Assembly (NCBI RefSeq): GCF_030052815.1
Contig: NC_079495.1
Location: 50,135,043-50,199,042 of the forward strand
Direction of reading: 5' to 3'
Length of the DNA stretch: 64,000 bases
From: Hevea brasiliensis
Lineage: Eukaryota > Streptophyta > Magnoliopsida > Malpighiales > Euphorbiaceae
The first letter of the stretch is position 1, and every line of letters starts with the position of its first letter. The notes below the pieces were generated by a model. The model saw only the letters and a list, made by a program, of their open reading frames with translations. It was not told the DNA's origin and did not search any database. The position numbers and the translations under genes were made by a program. Shown here in pieces: positions 35,122 through 47,999 of this stretch.

Positions 35122-37798
35122 GTAAGCATAGGTAACCACTTTCGATCTCTCAGGCAAGCAAGCAATCAATCTCTTATCTCAATATAATCTTTTCTTTTTT
35201 TCTCATTTTCATTTCCTCCTCTGCATCTGTTTCCTGTTTCTGATTTGTTTTTTTGTTGGAAATTTGTTTTTGTTTTGTTTTGTTTTGTTTTGATCGTGCA
35301 GATATGATGATGATAATTATGTATCAAGTAGATCTCTAATTAATCCTTTTATTTACCTTTTGCTCTATCTTTGGATCATGATCATGATCATGATCATGAT
35401 CAACTCTTGGCAATAGTGATTTTTAGTTTTTAATTTTTACTGATTGATGCTTTTTCCATCTGATCAATATCAAGTTCGTATTCAAATGCATATACTTTGC
35501 TCATTGGAAAAAGAAAGGGAAAAAAGTAGCTAGTCTTGATCACTTTGTTTTTTTTTTTAATTAAATGAAACTGAATTATATATTTTATTTTCCCTCCTCT
35601 TTGATTGCTTGGGGTTTGGTTGAGATTTAAATTATTCTGGAACTGTCTCCTTGATTTAAATAATTATGGCTTTTTACAGGCTACTTGTTATTTTTTACAC
35701 TATGAGCTAAGGATATATCTGATATGTGATTTCCTTTCATCTGAATAGGTTGGAAGAAGCATAAAACCATGGGTACAATTTTACTTTTGGATTAATTACT
35801 AAAAATTCAAAATCTGATCCTAATATCGATTGTGATTTAATTTTTTTTTTAAATAAGAACTCTCAATTTTAGAGATAATGGTTTTTATATAATTTTAGCC
35901 GATTTTGATTTATTCTTTTATATATATAATTTATTTAATTGAATTAGAATTCAAGACCTCATATTCTGAAAATGGTTTTAATATGGTTGAATCTAAGTTT
36001 GTTGGTAAAGTTTAATTTATTTTTAATCAATTATATAATTTAGTTTTATTATTATTGCAATTTATAATTTTATTTTTATTGTATAAATTTATCAAGTTTG
36101 TGCCCACTTATTATTCCATAGGTTGCCCCACCCTCCACTTGTTCTTTTAAGTTACTCATTGCTATATTTAACTTGGTTTTTATATTATTAAAATATAAGA
36201 GCAATAAAATTAATCATTATATGTGATTCATTTATTTATTTATATAAAATATATATACCTTTTTTGTTATATATACCTTTTTGTTATGCTTATAACCACT
36301 CTCTCTTTTATGAGATATAAATTATCTTTTATGCGGAATGAGTGATTAAATTTTGTTAAGTTACGTATGTGAAAAAAAAATAATGGTATAGAAAATCACA
36401 AAATAATTTAAAAAATTATAGCATATTAAAATATATTGTAATAATTTTTTAAATTATTACTATTTGTTCAATACATGTTCATTACGCCTTATTTTTTTAT
36501 AAAATTTAATAATTCATAAATAAAAATAATAAGATAAATGCATCATAATTTTTTATAAAATAAAAAAATATAAATATAGATAATTAAATTTTTTTTAAAA
36601 AATAATTTAGATGGAGTAGAATAATATTTTAGATATTATCTCACTGATGTAGATTATATTTTATTCATAAAATATGTAATAATTGCTTATATTTTATATT
36701 AATAATTAAATTTATTTTCATTAAAAAAATTAAAATTATTAAAATATTACTTAAATAAAAACTATAAAAGGAAAATATTAACAACTGACTGCTGGAAATA
36801 TATTTTTTCTTTGACAAAAAAAATATTAAATAAAAATTTTCCCAATAAATGTAAATAGAACCCAATTTGTCTTTAATAGTTAGGATAGGAGATAAGGAAG
36901 TTGTGAATTTGCAATTAAGGTTCCTAACGAAAGGAGAAAAGGTTCAGTAGATTGAGCTGTTTAGCTTTTCAAAATCATATTAAAGATAGAAAATAGAAGA
37001 AAACAAAACAAAATAAGCAAAAAGGACGATGGAGATGGGTTGGAATGCCCAACTTTAGTGGGATCCACCGCATTATGGTTCCTTTTTTTTATATATTTTG
37101 AAAAAAAAAAAAGGTTGAATTCGAAGTAAGCAGTTTCTTTTGTTTTTGGGTATTTATCCAATGTTTGATTGATGCATCTCATCTTCTGCAATGGGCGGTT
37201 GAGATTGCACCGTTTGAGTTTCCGTAAAAGGAAAACTTTTACTGCGCCAGATTTGAAGGCCCTCCTGTGTTGGGCAAGGTGAGAAGGGCTTAGCCGTTTT
37301 GGCAAATGATTTAGCATGCACTAAAGAAAACAGCTTTCAGTTTTGTACATGTGAGTATAGGCCATCGTCTTTTGATGGGTTGCATTGCCACGTGCCTCTG
37401 TTTACACTCCTTTAAAAGTTGGAATCAAAAGCCAGAGATCATAACTAGCTTACCCAGCTCAGCTAACACACTTGTCATATAACTGAGTTTTCTTTTTCTT
37501 ATATTTTTTTAATATTCTAAAATAAGTATCATCCACCATAGCATGTGCTGCACGTCTGTCTTTCACAGCCGATATAACTGAGTTTTTTCTTTTTTTTTTT
37601 TTTTTTCTATTTTCGGCATGTGCCATGTGTCATGGAATAACACTGATCTGTATTTTCTCTATTATATAGCAATAGTTTATTTTCTTTCCCCTGCCATAAA
37701 TTTCTGTGGAAACAAATTGAACACGAACGAGCACAATTATATGCTTGCTGTATCTTTCCTTAAGTTGGCTATTAACTATTAACTTGTGAAAATTTCAG
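35122..37798 (+). other. Probable 5' UTR intron
   Basis: Begins GTAAGC and ends with a pyrimidine-poor ATTTCAG. It contains a GATCAT microsatellite (35374-35402), long T runs (near 37587) and AT-rich stretches. The minus-strand frame at 36961-37317 shows no domain. Confidence 0.4.
35374..35402. repeat. GATCAT hexanucleotide repeat
   Basis: Four and five-sixths copies of GATCAT, giving overlapping TGATCA palindromes. Confidence 0.95.
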
Positions 37799-37813
37799 TG
37801 GTACTAATCTAGT

Positions 37814-40800
37814 ATGGAAGACGACACCCAAATGGCTTCAGAAGTACCAGTATTGAAGGTTGATACAGAGGAGAAAGCTAATGCTATCAATGTAAGTTAT
37901 ATACATATTCTGAAAATAGATTGATAATGCATGATTATGAATAGGAAAAATCCAGCATTTTCTCATTTGAATGCAAATGACATTCGACTATGTTATAGAA
38001 GTTTGATTAGTCTTTTAAGGTTTTGAATCATTTATTTTTTTTTATTAATTTTAAATTGTTTTTTCTTTAAATTTTTTAATAATCACAATACAAATGTACT
38101 CTATAAGGTTTTCAAATGATAACCTACCTATTTCAACTATTATTGCTAAGTCATATTTCTTTCATGCTTCCTGGAATATACTCCTGAGAAATTTTCTGAT
38201 CATATTTTTTTCCTCAATGTTTGTTATTAACATGATGATGTCTAGGCATGTTTACAATTCCATATAATTTAAAGAAATACAAGAATCATAATAAAATGGA
38301 TGGAAAATAAAATTAGTGAGACCTTCACAAACAAACGAATTGTAATTCATGATTGTGGAATCTGTAATTCTTTCACTGAAAGTCATTGATCCTAATACAA
38401 TACAGGCAACAAATGGAGACTTCCCACAAGTAGAAAAATCAGGGAAGAAAGAAGAGGACGAGACTGATGGAGAATTCATAAAAGTAGAGAAGGAATCACT
38501 TGATGTCAAGGATGCTTCTCATACGGCTGAGGCAGCAACTGCAGATCATGAGAAGCCATTGGCCATAGAAAGAAGCTTAAGCAGTTCAACCAGAGAATTA
38601 TTGGAAGCACAAGAGAAGTTTAGGGATCTTGAACTTGAATTGGAAAGAGTAGCTGAAGCATTAAAGCATTCTGAATCAGAAAATACCAAGATCAGAGAAG
38701 AGGTCTTGCTTGCAAAGGAAAAGTTGGAGGTTGGTGAAAAGAAGTATGAGGAGCTTGAACTCAATCACAAGAAATTGCAAGAGCAGATAATTGAAGCTGA
38801 GGAGAAGTATAGTTCACAGCTTGGCACTTTGAATGAGTCTCTGCAAGCACAAGATATGAAACACAAGGAATTAACTGAGGTGAAAGAAGCATTTGATGGT
38901 CTCAGCCTTGAGCTTGAGAACTCTAGAAAGAGTTTGCAAGAGTTGGAGCAAAAGCTCCAATTTTCTGAAGTTGAGGCAATGAGGTTTGAGGAGTTGCACA
39001 AACAAAGTGGTTCACATGCTGAATCTGAGACACAAAGGGCATTGGAGCTTGAGAGGCTGCTTGGAGAAACAAAATCAAGTGCAAAAGAAATGGAAGATCG
39101 GATGGCTTCCCTTCAGGAGGAAGTCAAGGGCCTGTATGAGAAGATTGCAGAAAACCAGAAAGTTGAAGAAGCCCTTAAGAATGCTACAGCAGAACTCGCA
39201 GCAGTTAATGAAGAATTGGCACGTTCAAAATCACAACTGCTTGACATAGAGCAAAGATTCTCTTCAAAGGAGGCTCTTATTAGTGAACTCACCCAAGAAT
39301 TGGACCAGAGGAAAGCTTCAGAATCTCAGTTGAAGGAAGATGTCTTGGCATTGGAGAATTTGCTCGGTGCAACTAAAGAAGATCTTCAAGCAAAGGTTTC
39401 TGAGTTAGAAGGCAATAAGTTGAAGCTGCAAGAGGAAGTTAATGCAAGGGAATTGGTTGAAGCAGCGATGCAAAAATATGAGGGACAGGTCTCAGCTATA
39501 CATGAAGAATTAGCAAAAGTAATGAAAGAAAAAGAAGCTCTTGAGGCAACTGTAACAGATCTCACTAGCAATGCAGCACAAATGATGGAATTATGCAGTG
39601 ACCTTGAAGACAAGTTGAAGGTTTCAGAAGAGAATTTCTCTAAAGCGGATTTCCTTTTGTCTCAAGCTTTGTCAAACAATGCAGAGCTTGAACAAAAATT
39701 GAAGTCTCTGGAAGAGCTTCACAATGAATCTGGAGCTGCTGCAGCATCTGCTACTCTAAAGAATCTGGAGCTTGAAGATTCACTCCGAGCTTCACATGAA
39801 GCAGCAGAAAATGCAAATTCCCAAGTGAGAGAGCTTGAGACACGCTTTATTGCAGCAGAGCAGAGTAACGTGGATCTTGAGCAACAATTGAATTTAACGG
39901 AATTAAAAAGCAGTGATGCTGAGAGAGAAGTGAGGGAATTCTCACTGAAAATAACTGAACTCAGTGCTGCACTGAAAGAATTGGAGGAAGAAAAGAAAAT
40001 TTTGAGTCACCAGATGCAGGAATACCAGGAGAAGATAACCCACCTTGAAGCTTCCCTAAATCAGTCATCATCAAGGAATGCAGAGCTTGAGGCTGAGTTG
40101 AGGATTGCTACAGAGAAGTGTGCTGAACATGAGGACCGAGCAAACATGAATCATCAACGCAGCCTTGAGCTTGAAGACCTGTTCCAAATGTCTCATTCCA
40201 AAGTAGAGGATGCCAGCAAAAAGGTAAATGATTTGGAGTTGTTACTTGAAGCAGAGAAATTCAGAATTCAGGAACTTGAAGAGCAGATTAGCACATTAGA
40301 AAAGAAATGTGTGGCTGCAGAAGCAGAGTCCAACAAATACTTCCATAAAGTATCTGAACTTTCAGCTGAGCTTGAAGCATTCCAAGCAAGGGCATCAAGC
40401 CTTGAAATTGCACTGCAAACAGCCAACGAAAAGGAGAAAGAGCTGATGGAATGCCTGAATTCAGTAACAGATGAAAAGAAAAAGTTAGAAGATGCATCAA
40501 GCGATTCCAGCCAGAAGCTGGCTGAAGCTGAGAATCTTGTGGAAGTCCTACGAAATGAATTAACTGTGATGCAGGAGAAGTTGGAGTGCATTGAAAATGA
40601 TCTAAAGGCTGCTGGACTAAAAGAAAGCGATGTAATGGCAAAGCTCATGTCTGCTGAGGAACAACTAGAGCAACAAGAAAAATTACTAGAGCAGGCTACC
40701 GCTAGAAAGTCTGAGCTTGAATCATTACAAGAATCTCTGGCAAGGGATTCGGAACTCAAACTTCAAGAAGCAATAGCAAACTTCACCAACAAGGAGTCTG

Positions 40801-43800
40801 AGGCAAAATTCCTGATTGACAAATTGAAGATTCTTGAAGACCAAGTGAAATTATACGAAGAACAGGTTGCTGAAGCGACTGGAAAATCTGCATCTTTGAA
40901 GGAAGAATTGGATTTTTGTTTGCTAAAAGTGGCTTCTATGGAAACCTCAAATGAAGAACTTAAAAAAAAGATCTTGGAAATAGAAAATAGAGCTTCTAAC
41001 ACTTCCTCAGAAAATGAACTCCTTGTTGAGACAAACAATCAGCTTAAAAGCAAGGTCAATGAACTTCAGGAATTGCTGAATTCTGCTGTTTCTGAGAAAG
41101 AAGCCTCATCTCAACAACTTGCTTCTCATATGAACACTATTGCAGAAATATCTGATAAGCAGTCAAGGGCTTTAGAACTTCATTCAGCAACTGAAGCTCG
41201 GATGGTTCAAGCAGAAACAGAGTTACAAGAGGCCATTCAGAGACTAACTCAGAAAGATGAAGAAACAAACAATTTGAACGTGAAGCTAAATGCACTTGAA
41301 GGCCAAAAGAAATTCTGTGAAGAACAGGCTCATGAAGCATCTGCAATAGCCGAAACTCGAAAACTTGAGCTGGAAGAGACTTGTCTGAAATTGAAACACT
41401 TTGAAAGTATTGTTGAGGAACTGCAAAACAGGTCAAGTCACTTTGAAAAAGAGAGTACAGGGTTAGCGGAGGCAAATTTGAAACTCACTCAGGAGCTAGC
41501 CTCATATGAGTCCAAACTGAGTGATTTAGAGTCAAAACTGTCTTCGGCACATTCCCAGAAGGATGAAACATTAGAACAGCTTCACACTTCAAAGAAGGCC
41601 CTAGAAAATTTAACTCAGCAGCTTAATGATGAAGGACAGAGACTACAGTCCCAGGTTTGCTAAATACTTTGTGATGTCTTGGTAAATCGTGATGGGTGAT
41701 TTAGTGGCATACAATCTTCTGACATAATAAATTGCAAATTGCAGATATCTTCAGTCATGGAAGAGAACAATTTTCTTAATGAAACGTATCAAAATGCAAA
41801 GAAGGAACTTCAATCAGTGATCATCCAGCTTGAAGAGCAACTGAAAGACCAGAAAGCAAATGAAGATGCCCTAAAATCTGAGATTGAAAATCTCAAGATG
41901 GAGGCTGCGGAGAAGTCAGCATTGCAAACTCGTCTCAAGGAATTTGAAGAAAAATTGACAGCAGCCGAGGCTCGTCTGAAAGAAGAGGTATTTGTTATCA
42001 ACTAGCCAAATTTTCTATGTTAAAAAAAAAAAATTTAAAAAAAACATAGTGGAATTGAAAAGAAACTCAAAAAAAAAAAAAAAAAAAAAGGCTTTTGACG
42101 TTTAATTGAAGTCTAGTCAACTCTAAATACTAACATTGCATATCTAGGTTGAAAGCATTCAGGCATCTGCTGCTGGAAGAGAAGCTGAGTTAACTTTGAA
42201 ACTAGAAGATCATGCACAGAAAATCCATGATAGAGATACACTAAGTGATCAAGTTCTTCAGCTTCAGAGAGAATTACAACTTGCTCGGAGCATTGTTACT
42301 GAACAGGTTAGGTATTAATATTATATTCTGGTTTAGTTTTGGCTAATTTAAATAAATGAACTTTAACATAAAGTTCAGAATAAGAATTGCCCTTATCTTG
42401 GCATACGTTAGCACCTGGTAGTCATGTGCGAGCATCTCATATCTCTGAATTGAGTTTTTGGAATTTTTCTTGCTTTTGATAATTTGAAAATGATAATGAG
42501 GCATTCAGAATTACTGTTCTAAAACTCATCTTTTGATGTCAAACCAAACAGAAAGAAGCAAATTTTCAAAAAGATTCAGAAAGGGAAGCAGCTATGAGGA
42601 AATCCCTTGAAGACCTTGATGCTAAGAACAAGGAAATCATACTTCTGGAGAAGCAAGTAAAGGAGCTTGAGCATAAATTGCAACTTGCTGATGAAAAATT
42701 ACTACAAAAGGTCAGTTTATGTTCGTATATGCTAAATTATTAAGGTTTAATTGCAAAATTGTCCCAACTTTTTTTGCAACTTTCAAATTAAATCCCAAGC
42801 TACAAAATCCTCGTGCAACTAAAGCTCTCACGTTTTAAATTCCCTTTCAATGTAAGAACCATCTATTTTAGGACAAATGAGAAAGAAGACGTTGCCATTG
42901 ATTGGTTGAATTTTTTTTTAAAAAGTAAATACTAAATAAAAAATCATAAAATTATGTTTTTCTAAAATACACCAAAAATCTGCTTGCCTTCATGCTGCCA
43001 TCTCCCCATTCATTTGATTGGTTTGGATCTCATCTTTTTCTCCTCTCCAATATCTCTAATCTCTTAGCCCTTGTACAGATCAAATTATGATAAAGGAAAA
43101 ACCAAACAAAGAAGAATTGAGGTTCTGTCATGGAATCTCCAAATTCACCTCCTATTCATCCAATCCCCAACCCTAAACCAATACCTCTACCATCAAAATT
43201 AGAGCCCCATAACTGCAAATTCATCAACTTGAAACCAAAAGTTGAGATGTTCCTCCTTTAAATCAAGTTAACAATTTATTTTTTTTTTTCCTTTTTCTTT
43301 TTCTTCATTGTTTTTCTTCATGTGTGTTTTTTGTATGATTTAGATATAGTGTTGTATCATGCAATTGAAGTAAATGGGTTCTCCCCTTTGCATTAACTAT
43401 GATACAAACTAGTGCCAGTCATCTGCAGACTACAGGATGACAATATGCTCTTTATTTTTTATGGCCTCTATTGGTCTGAAGATTTTATATGATTCCTTGA
43501 GCATAGTATGGCGAAACGTCAACTTCGTATATATCACATGCCTTACTACTAATGTCATAATGAACAACATCTTCTAGCATAAATCAAATAGTAATTTACA
43601 TTTAATCTGTTGCAGGGTGATGAAGGCAATTTGGCTGAACATAATGATGGAACAGAAATCAAATCCAGAGACATTGGATCAACCATTTCTGCTCCCACAA
43701 AAAGGAAGAGTAAGAAAAAGTTAGAGGCTGCATCTGCACAAACATCATCCTCTTCGGAGACGCATGTTCAAACTACACAGGTTTCTCAAGCCATGAACAT

Positions 43801-43867
43801 TAAGTTTATTTTGGGATTGGCCGTTGTATCTATCATCATTGGCATAATTCTTGGGAAGAGGTATTAG
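37814..43867 (+). CDS. PICC: Long coiled-coil, tail-anchored protein, PICC-like
   Basis: Six coding exons, all joined in phase 0: 37814-37891, 38406-41654, 41745-41987, 42148-42306, 42552-42710, 43616-43867 (stop TAG). Every junction is GT..AG. The product is 1379 residues. Residues 1-100 are acidic and probably disordered (MEDDTQMASEVPV; EFIKVEKE). About 100-1290 is almost unbroken coiled coil rich in Glu, Lys, Leu and Gln. Then comes a basic patch PTKRKSKKK, a Ser/Thr linker, and a single hydrophobic segment (IKFILGLAVVSIIIGIILG) with a KRY end, a tail-anchor arrangement. The conserved N-terminal EFIKVEKE, the KSRDI..PTKRKSKKK block and the GIILG-R/K-Y end match Arabidopsis PICC (PAMP-induced coiled coil, At2g32240). 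That protein is reported as ER-associated and needed for full callose deposition after flagellin sensing. The function here is inferred from that match. I chose the start because it opens the frame with the family's short acidic first exon. Confidence 0.9.
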
Positions 43868-44430
43868 TTTCGGTGTTCTGGATCTTGGTTTTTCATGTAT
43901 CTAGTTTTTTGTTTCCGATTTCTTTCTCTAGTGTTGTTCCCTTTTTTTTTCTAATTATTTTCTTTAATGAATTTCTTGTTTTATTTAATATTATGCACAG
44001 AAGATTGAAACCTTTGCTTGTATACTTTATAGCATAGGTCTGTGAAGTTGGTCAGGGAATTTGTTTTTCAATATCATCCCCTTACCTGAATTCAAAGATG
44101 TTTGATTCATGTAATATTCAAGTTTGGGTTTAGTTTTTTTTATTGTGTTTCAAACTCTGATCACTTTGGCAACTCTGTCATAGCTACCAAGTAATCAAAG
44201 AATTAGCAGCAGCAGCAGCATTAGCATTATATAGGCTCTTATACAACAAAATTTGTTCCTTTGGCTATCAAGTGAGATTCAGATGAGCAGTGCTTTTATC
44301 CCAGCAACCTTTACCAAACAATTCTCCCGCATGAAATGGCTAAGACATTTATGTGCCAGGCATTATGATCTGGTAGACAAATTGATTCGGGGTAGGTATG
44401 AATTTACATTCATGCCTTCGTTTGGTTCCT
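43868..44430 (+). other. 3' UTR and downstream of the coiled-coil gene
   Basis: T-rich sequence typical of plant 3' UTRs, with AATGAA (43966) and TTTAATATTATG as possible poly(A) signals. A (GCA)5 run lies at 44206-44220. The exact transcript end cannot be set. Confidence 0.4.
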
Positions 44431-44520
44431 CATAAATTTTTAAATGAAATGAGAGTTATCAAGATTTGAACCCCATATCTCCATTACGATGCAAGTATTT
44501 GACCACTGAATTATTGGACC
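44420..44520 (-). mobile_element. SINE-like fragment
   Basis: On the minus strand TAATTCAGTGG (A-box like, 44503-44513) is followed about 30 bases later by GGTTCAAATCT (B-box like, 44462-44472). This is the spacing of a tRNA-derived pol III promoter. No clear tail or target duplication was found. Confidence 0.35.
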
Positions 44521-47500
44521 AATGGCAACTCATGCCATAATGGGTGGGAGGGAAGAAATGTTAAAAGGTCATTTTCCCATTCTCAAAGAGTAATCGTTGG
44601 ACTTGGTTGCATCCTTGAAAAATTAAAGCAATTACACAACATTCGTATGTGGGCCCTGCTTCACTCCTTCAAAGTTTAGCAAAAATGCTCTTATTATAGT
44701 TCTAAAGTTGTAGTGAATGAATTCAAAGGAAATTTTATGTAAAACCGTTATTATGAGAAAATTATATATAATAAAAATTGGGCTTAATAAAAATTACAAA
44801 ATGAATCACATTGGAAAGAATGAAACAAAATGGATCAAAATTACAAAGCAAATAATATAATTTGTTTGGCATATATATTTTTTACAAATTAAAATACTAA
44901 AGCTTTTTTTTTCTTAAATAGTAAAAAAAATACCATTTGAGCCAAAGACAAAAACCATTTTGATGCCTTAGGAACACTAGCATTTGGCTATCCTAAATGC
45001 TTGTTTGGCATTAAGTTTGGAGGGTTCAAACTGTTTTTTTAAATAAGAGCACTATTTTGGATACTATTGAAAAAAACAGTTTCAAAAAAACTATTTTATT
45101 ATTCTAGTGTTTTCATAACTAAAACTTATTAAATTTAATTTTAAATTATTTTTAATACTCTTTAACTAGTGTATTTAAAAAAGTGATTTTTCTTAATAAA
45201 TGTTTTAATAATAATGTCAAATAGGCTCTTAGGTAGTGCTTTTTTTTTTTAATTTCATTTTGAACAGGATCGAATCTGCTGGTTAAATTGCTAGTTTAAA
45301 TCCAATTCGATTCAAGATTCACAAACCCTCTAAAGTAGGACTGGCTCTATAACTCCTCAATTTTTGTCTAGTTTAATTTCAAGAACTATTGACCAATTTT
45401 GAGCCCAATCTTGATCGAGCTTAATTCCTATTCCAATACAAACCTCTCTCATGCCTAGCATAGAGCTAACCCATCTAATGAGTGATGCGCTAGCAATATT
45501 CCATTTTATTAGTTCCATACAAACACAAAGCAAACCAGAAGATAGATCAAGAAAAGCATCTTCAAGGCCTTTTAATGATCTTCTATGGGTTGTTTACTAA
45601 ACCCAAGAGGAAAAAGCTACCAGAAGCAAGAGTTAACTATTTTTCCTATTGACATAGCTGCACTCTAGAGTACAAATGCTATTTATTAAAAATCAGTATC
45701 TCGCCTTCTTAGAAATTTTAAATTTCACTCTAAATTTATACTAAAATAGGAATCCTATATGATCACAGTCATTATAACAATTTAAATCTATATAATACTT
45801 ATATAAGGAGTTTAATCCTATATAGTCAAGTATACTGCTAATCACTGCCAGGTCAGACTCATAAAAAAAATTAACAAACAATATTATCTATATTAAAAAA
45901 CTCACTAAATTATGTTGATCATATCTTAATTTTGATGATTTTTTATTTTAATAACTCAATTTTAATTTGTTAAAATAATGTCACTCAACTTTAATTTTCT
46001 TTTTCAAAAAACAACCATAACCTATTATAATAAGTTATCCGATTATCAAAATAATATTTACCCTTTTACCTTTTTCTCCCTTCTCTTTTTAATTCTCTAT
46101 CCCTTCTCTACTTCTTTGAATCAAAATAAAAATTAATTTTATAACATAAAATCTGATATATTAATTTTTTTAATTTTATTTACAATTTTTAATTTTCAAT
46201 AATTTTATCTTAATTGCCACATATTATTTCCATTTTATTTAATTTGTTTTCAGTCGAATTTTTAATTTTATTTTTTGACTAATTCATAACTACTTCTAAA
46301 TCTATTATTACTATTAGACCTTTAAAATCTCATTTTACATTAATGTGCATTAAATTTTTTAATCATTTAGTGAAATTAGTGAAATTATATAATTTTATTT
46401 ATGCACTCTTTTGCTATCACCATTAAATCTCGTCCCTTTATAATATATTGTGAGTATTAAAAGTATGAAATGCTTTGAGATAGTGGTGGAATTGAATCCT
46501 TATAAATAGATGTTAATCAATACAAAAATAAAATTAAGGTTCTATTAATAAAAATTAGTCTTGTCTATTAAATCAATTAGTTAAAGATATATCACTCACT
46601 TGGCAGGTGTCAGGTGTCAAGTTCAAATCTCCCCTCTCCCATCTCTTTATTAAATAAAAAAATAAAAATTAAATATAATTACAATAATTTTTAACAATCA
46701 AAATAAAATTAAAAACTGATAATATAATTTTTTTAATCTTAACCCATGAAAAAATTTTATTAAGCACCGCATAACAAGGATCTACCCTTGATTTATTTGT
46801 TTTCATGAGTTTTTATTTAGTCATTTGCATGTTTATTTTTCTGATGTCTTTACAAAATTTTTAAAAAGATGAAACTATAAGAATCTAAACGTGCATAGGT
46901 CAAATGTATTATTTAAAGGTTTTGTTGAGTTTTGAGGTTGACATTGAATATTAAGAATAGACATCGTTGAGTTCAGTTCTGGGAAAGAACAACAATCTAA
47001 CTGAACGTTTTTTAGTTTTTGAAATTAAAATAAAATTGAATTTTTTATTTAGTTTTATTTTTTTAATGTTTCAGATTTTTTATTTAATTCTTTTATTTTG
47101 GTTTTCAATATTAAAAAAAAAACTTTTACTGAAAGTTTTAAAGTTAATTGTCATTTTAATATAATTATTCAAGTTAAGATTTCTACTTTTATTAAGAGTC
47201 AAATCCATAACTAAAAATTTTTTTTCACTTTATTAATTTGTAATTTAATATTGAATGGTGTCAATAATTTATTTTATTAATATGTTAATCTAAATTATTA
47301 AATTATTTTTTATATTACAAAAATATATACAATTTTTTTAATTTATTAGGCTATATAATTTTAATTTATCAGATTTTATATTATAAAATTAATTTTTATT
47401 TTGATTAAAAGAAGTACAAAAAGTATAGAAATAAAAAAAGAAGAGAGAAAAAGAGTAGAAAAAAAAAATTCTTTTGACAATAAGATAACTTGTTATGGTA

Positions 47501-47528
47501 GGTTACAATTATATATATATATATAATT

Positions 47529-47624
47529 GAAATCCACCACAATCAATGATTATAATAAAATCGTTATATATATATATATATATATATAACGGTTTTATTA
47601 TAATCATTGATTGTAGTGGATTTC
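47529..47624. repeat. Near-perfect 96-bp hairpin
   Basis: Left arm GAAATCCACCACAATCAATG.. and right arm ..CATTGATTGTAGTGGATTTC are reverse complements over about 48 bp with two mismatches. The centre is an alternating TA run. Further alternating TA (47509-47525) lies just outside. It may be a MITE remnant or a small-RNA source; there is no clear target duplication. Confidence 0.9.
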
Positions 47625-47999
47625 ACTTAAGCTCTACCATGATCAATTATTATAATTAAAATTATTATATGTACAATGATTATACTAAATAAAAATTTCA
47701 CGATAAGGGATGACATTGTTATAGTAAGTAATGATTAGGGATGACAACGAGTTAATACCCATGAGAATCACTCTACTCAAATATGAACTTCATTAATATT
47801 TTTATTATTTAAATTCATTATAAACTGATTAAAATTTATTCTTAACTATTTAAATATGTCTTAAAATAATTATTATTACTCAATAAATACTAGAGTCTAT
47901 TTAATTTTATACATTTTAATTAGTAATTTATATAAAAATAATTTTCATTTACCCATGCGGCCTCTTAAGAAATAGCTAGGACAAACCAATTCCGAATAC

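Noticed and set aside
36961..37317. 118-codon minus-strand frame
   Set aside because: Lies in the probable 5' UTR intron, ends in a low-complexity hydrophobic tail, and no domain is recognised.
40268..40759. 163-codon Ser/Phe-rich frame antisense to the coiled-coil exon
   Set aside because: It is the complement of Glu/Lys/Leu-rich codons, which rarely gives stops. Several similar antisense frames (38546-38764, 40288-40641, 41137-41475) have the same cause and no domain.
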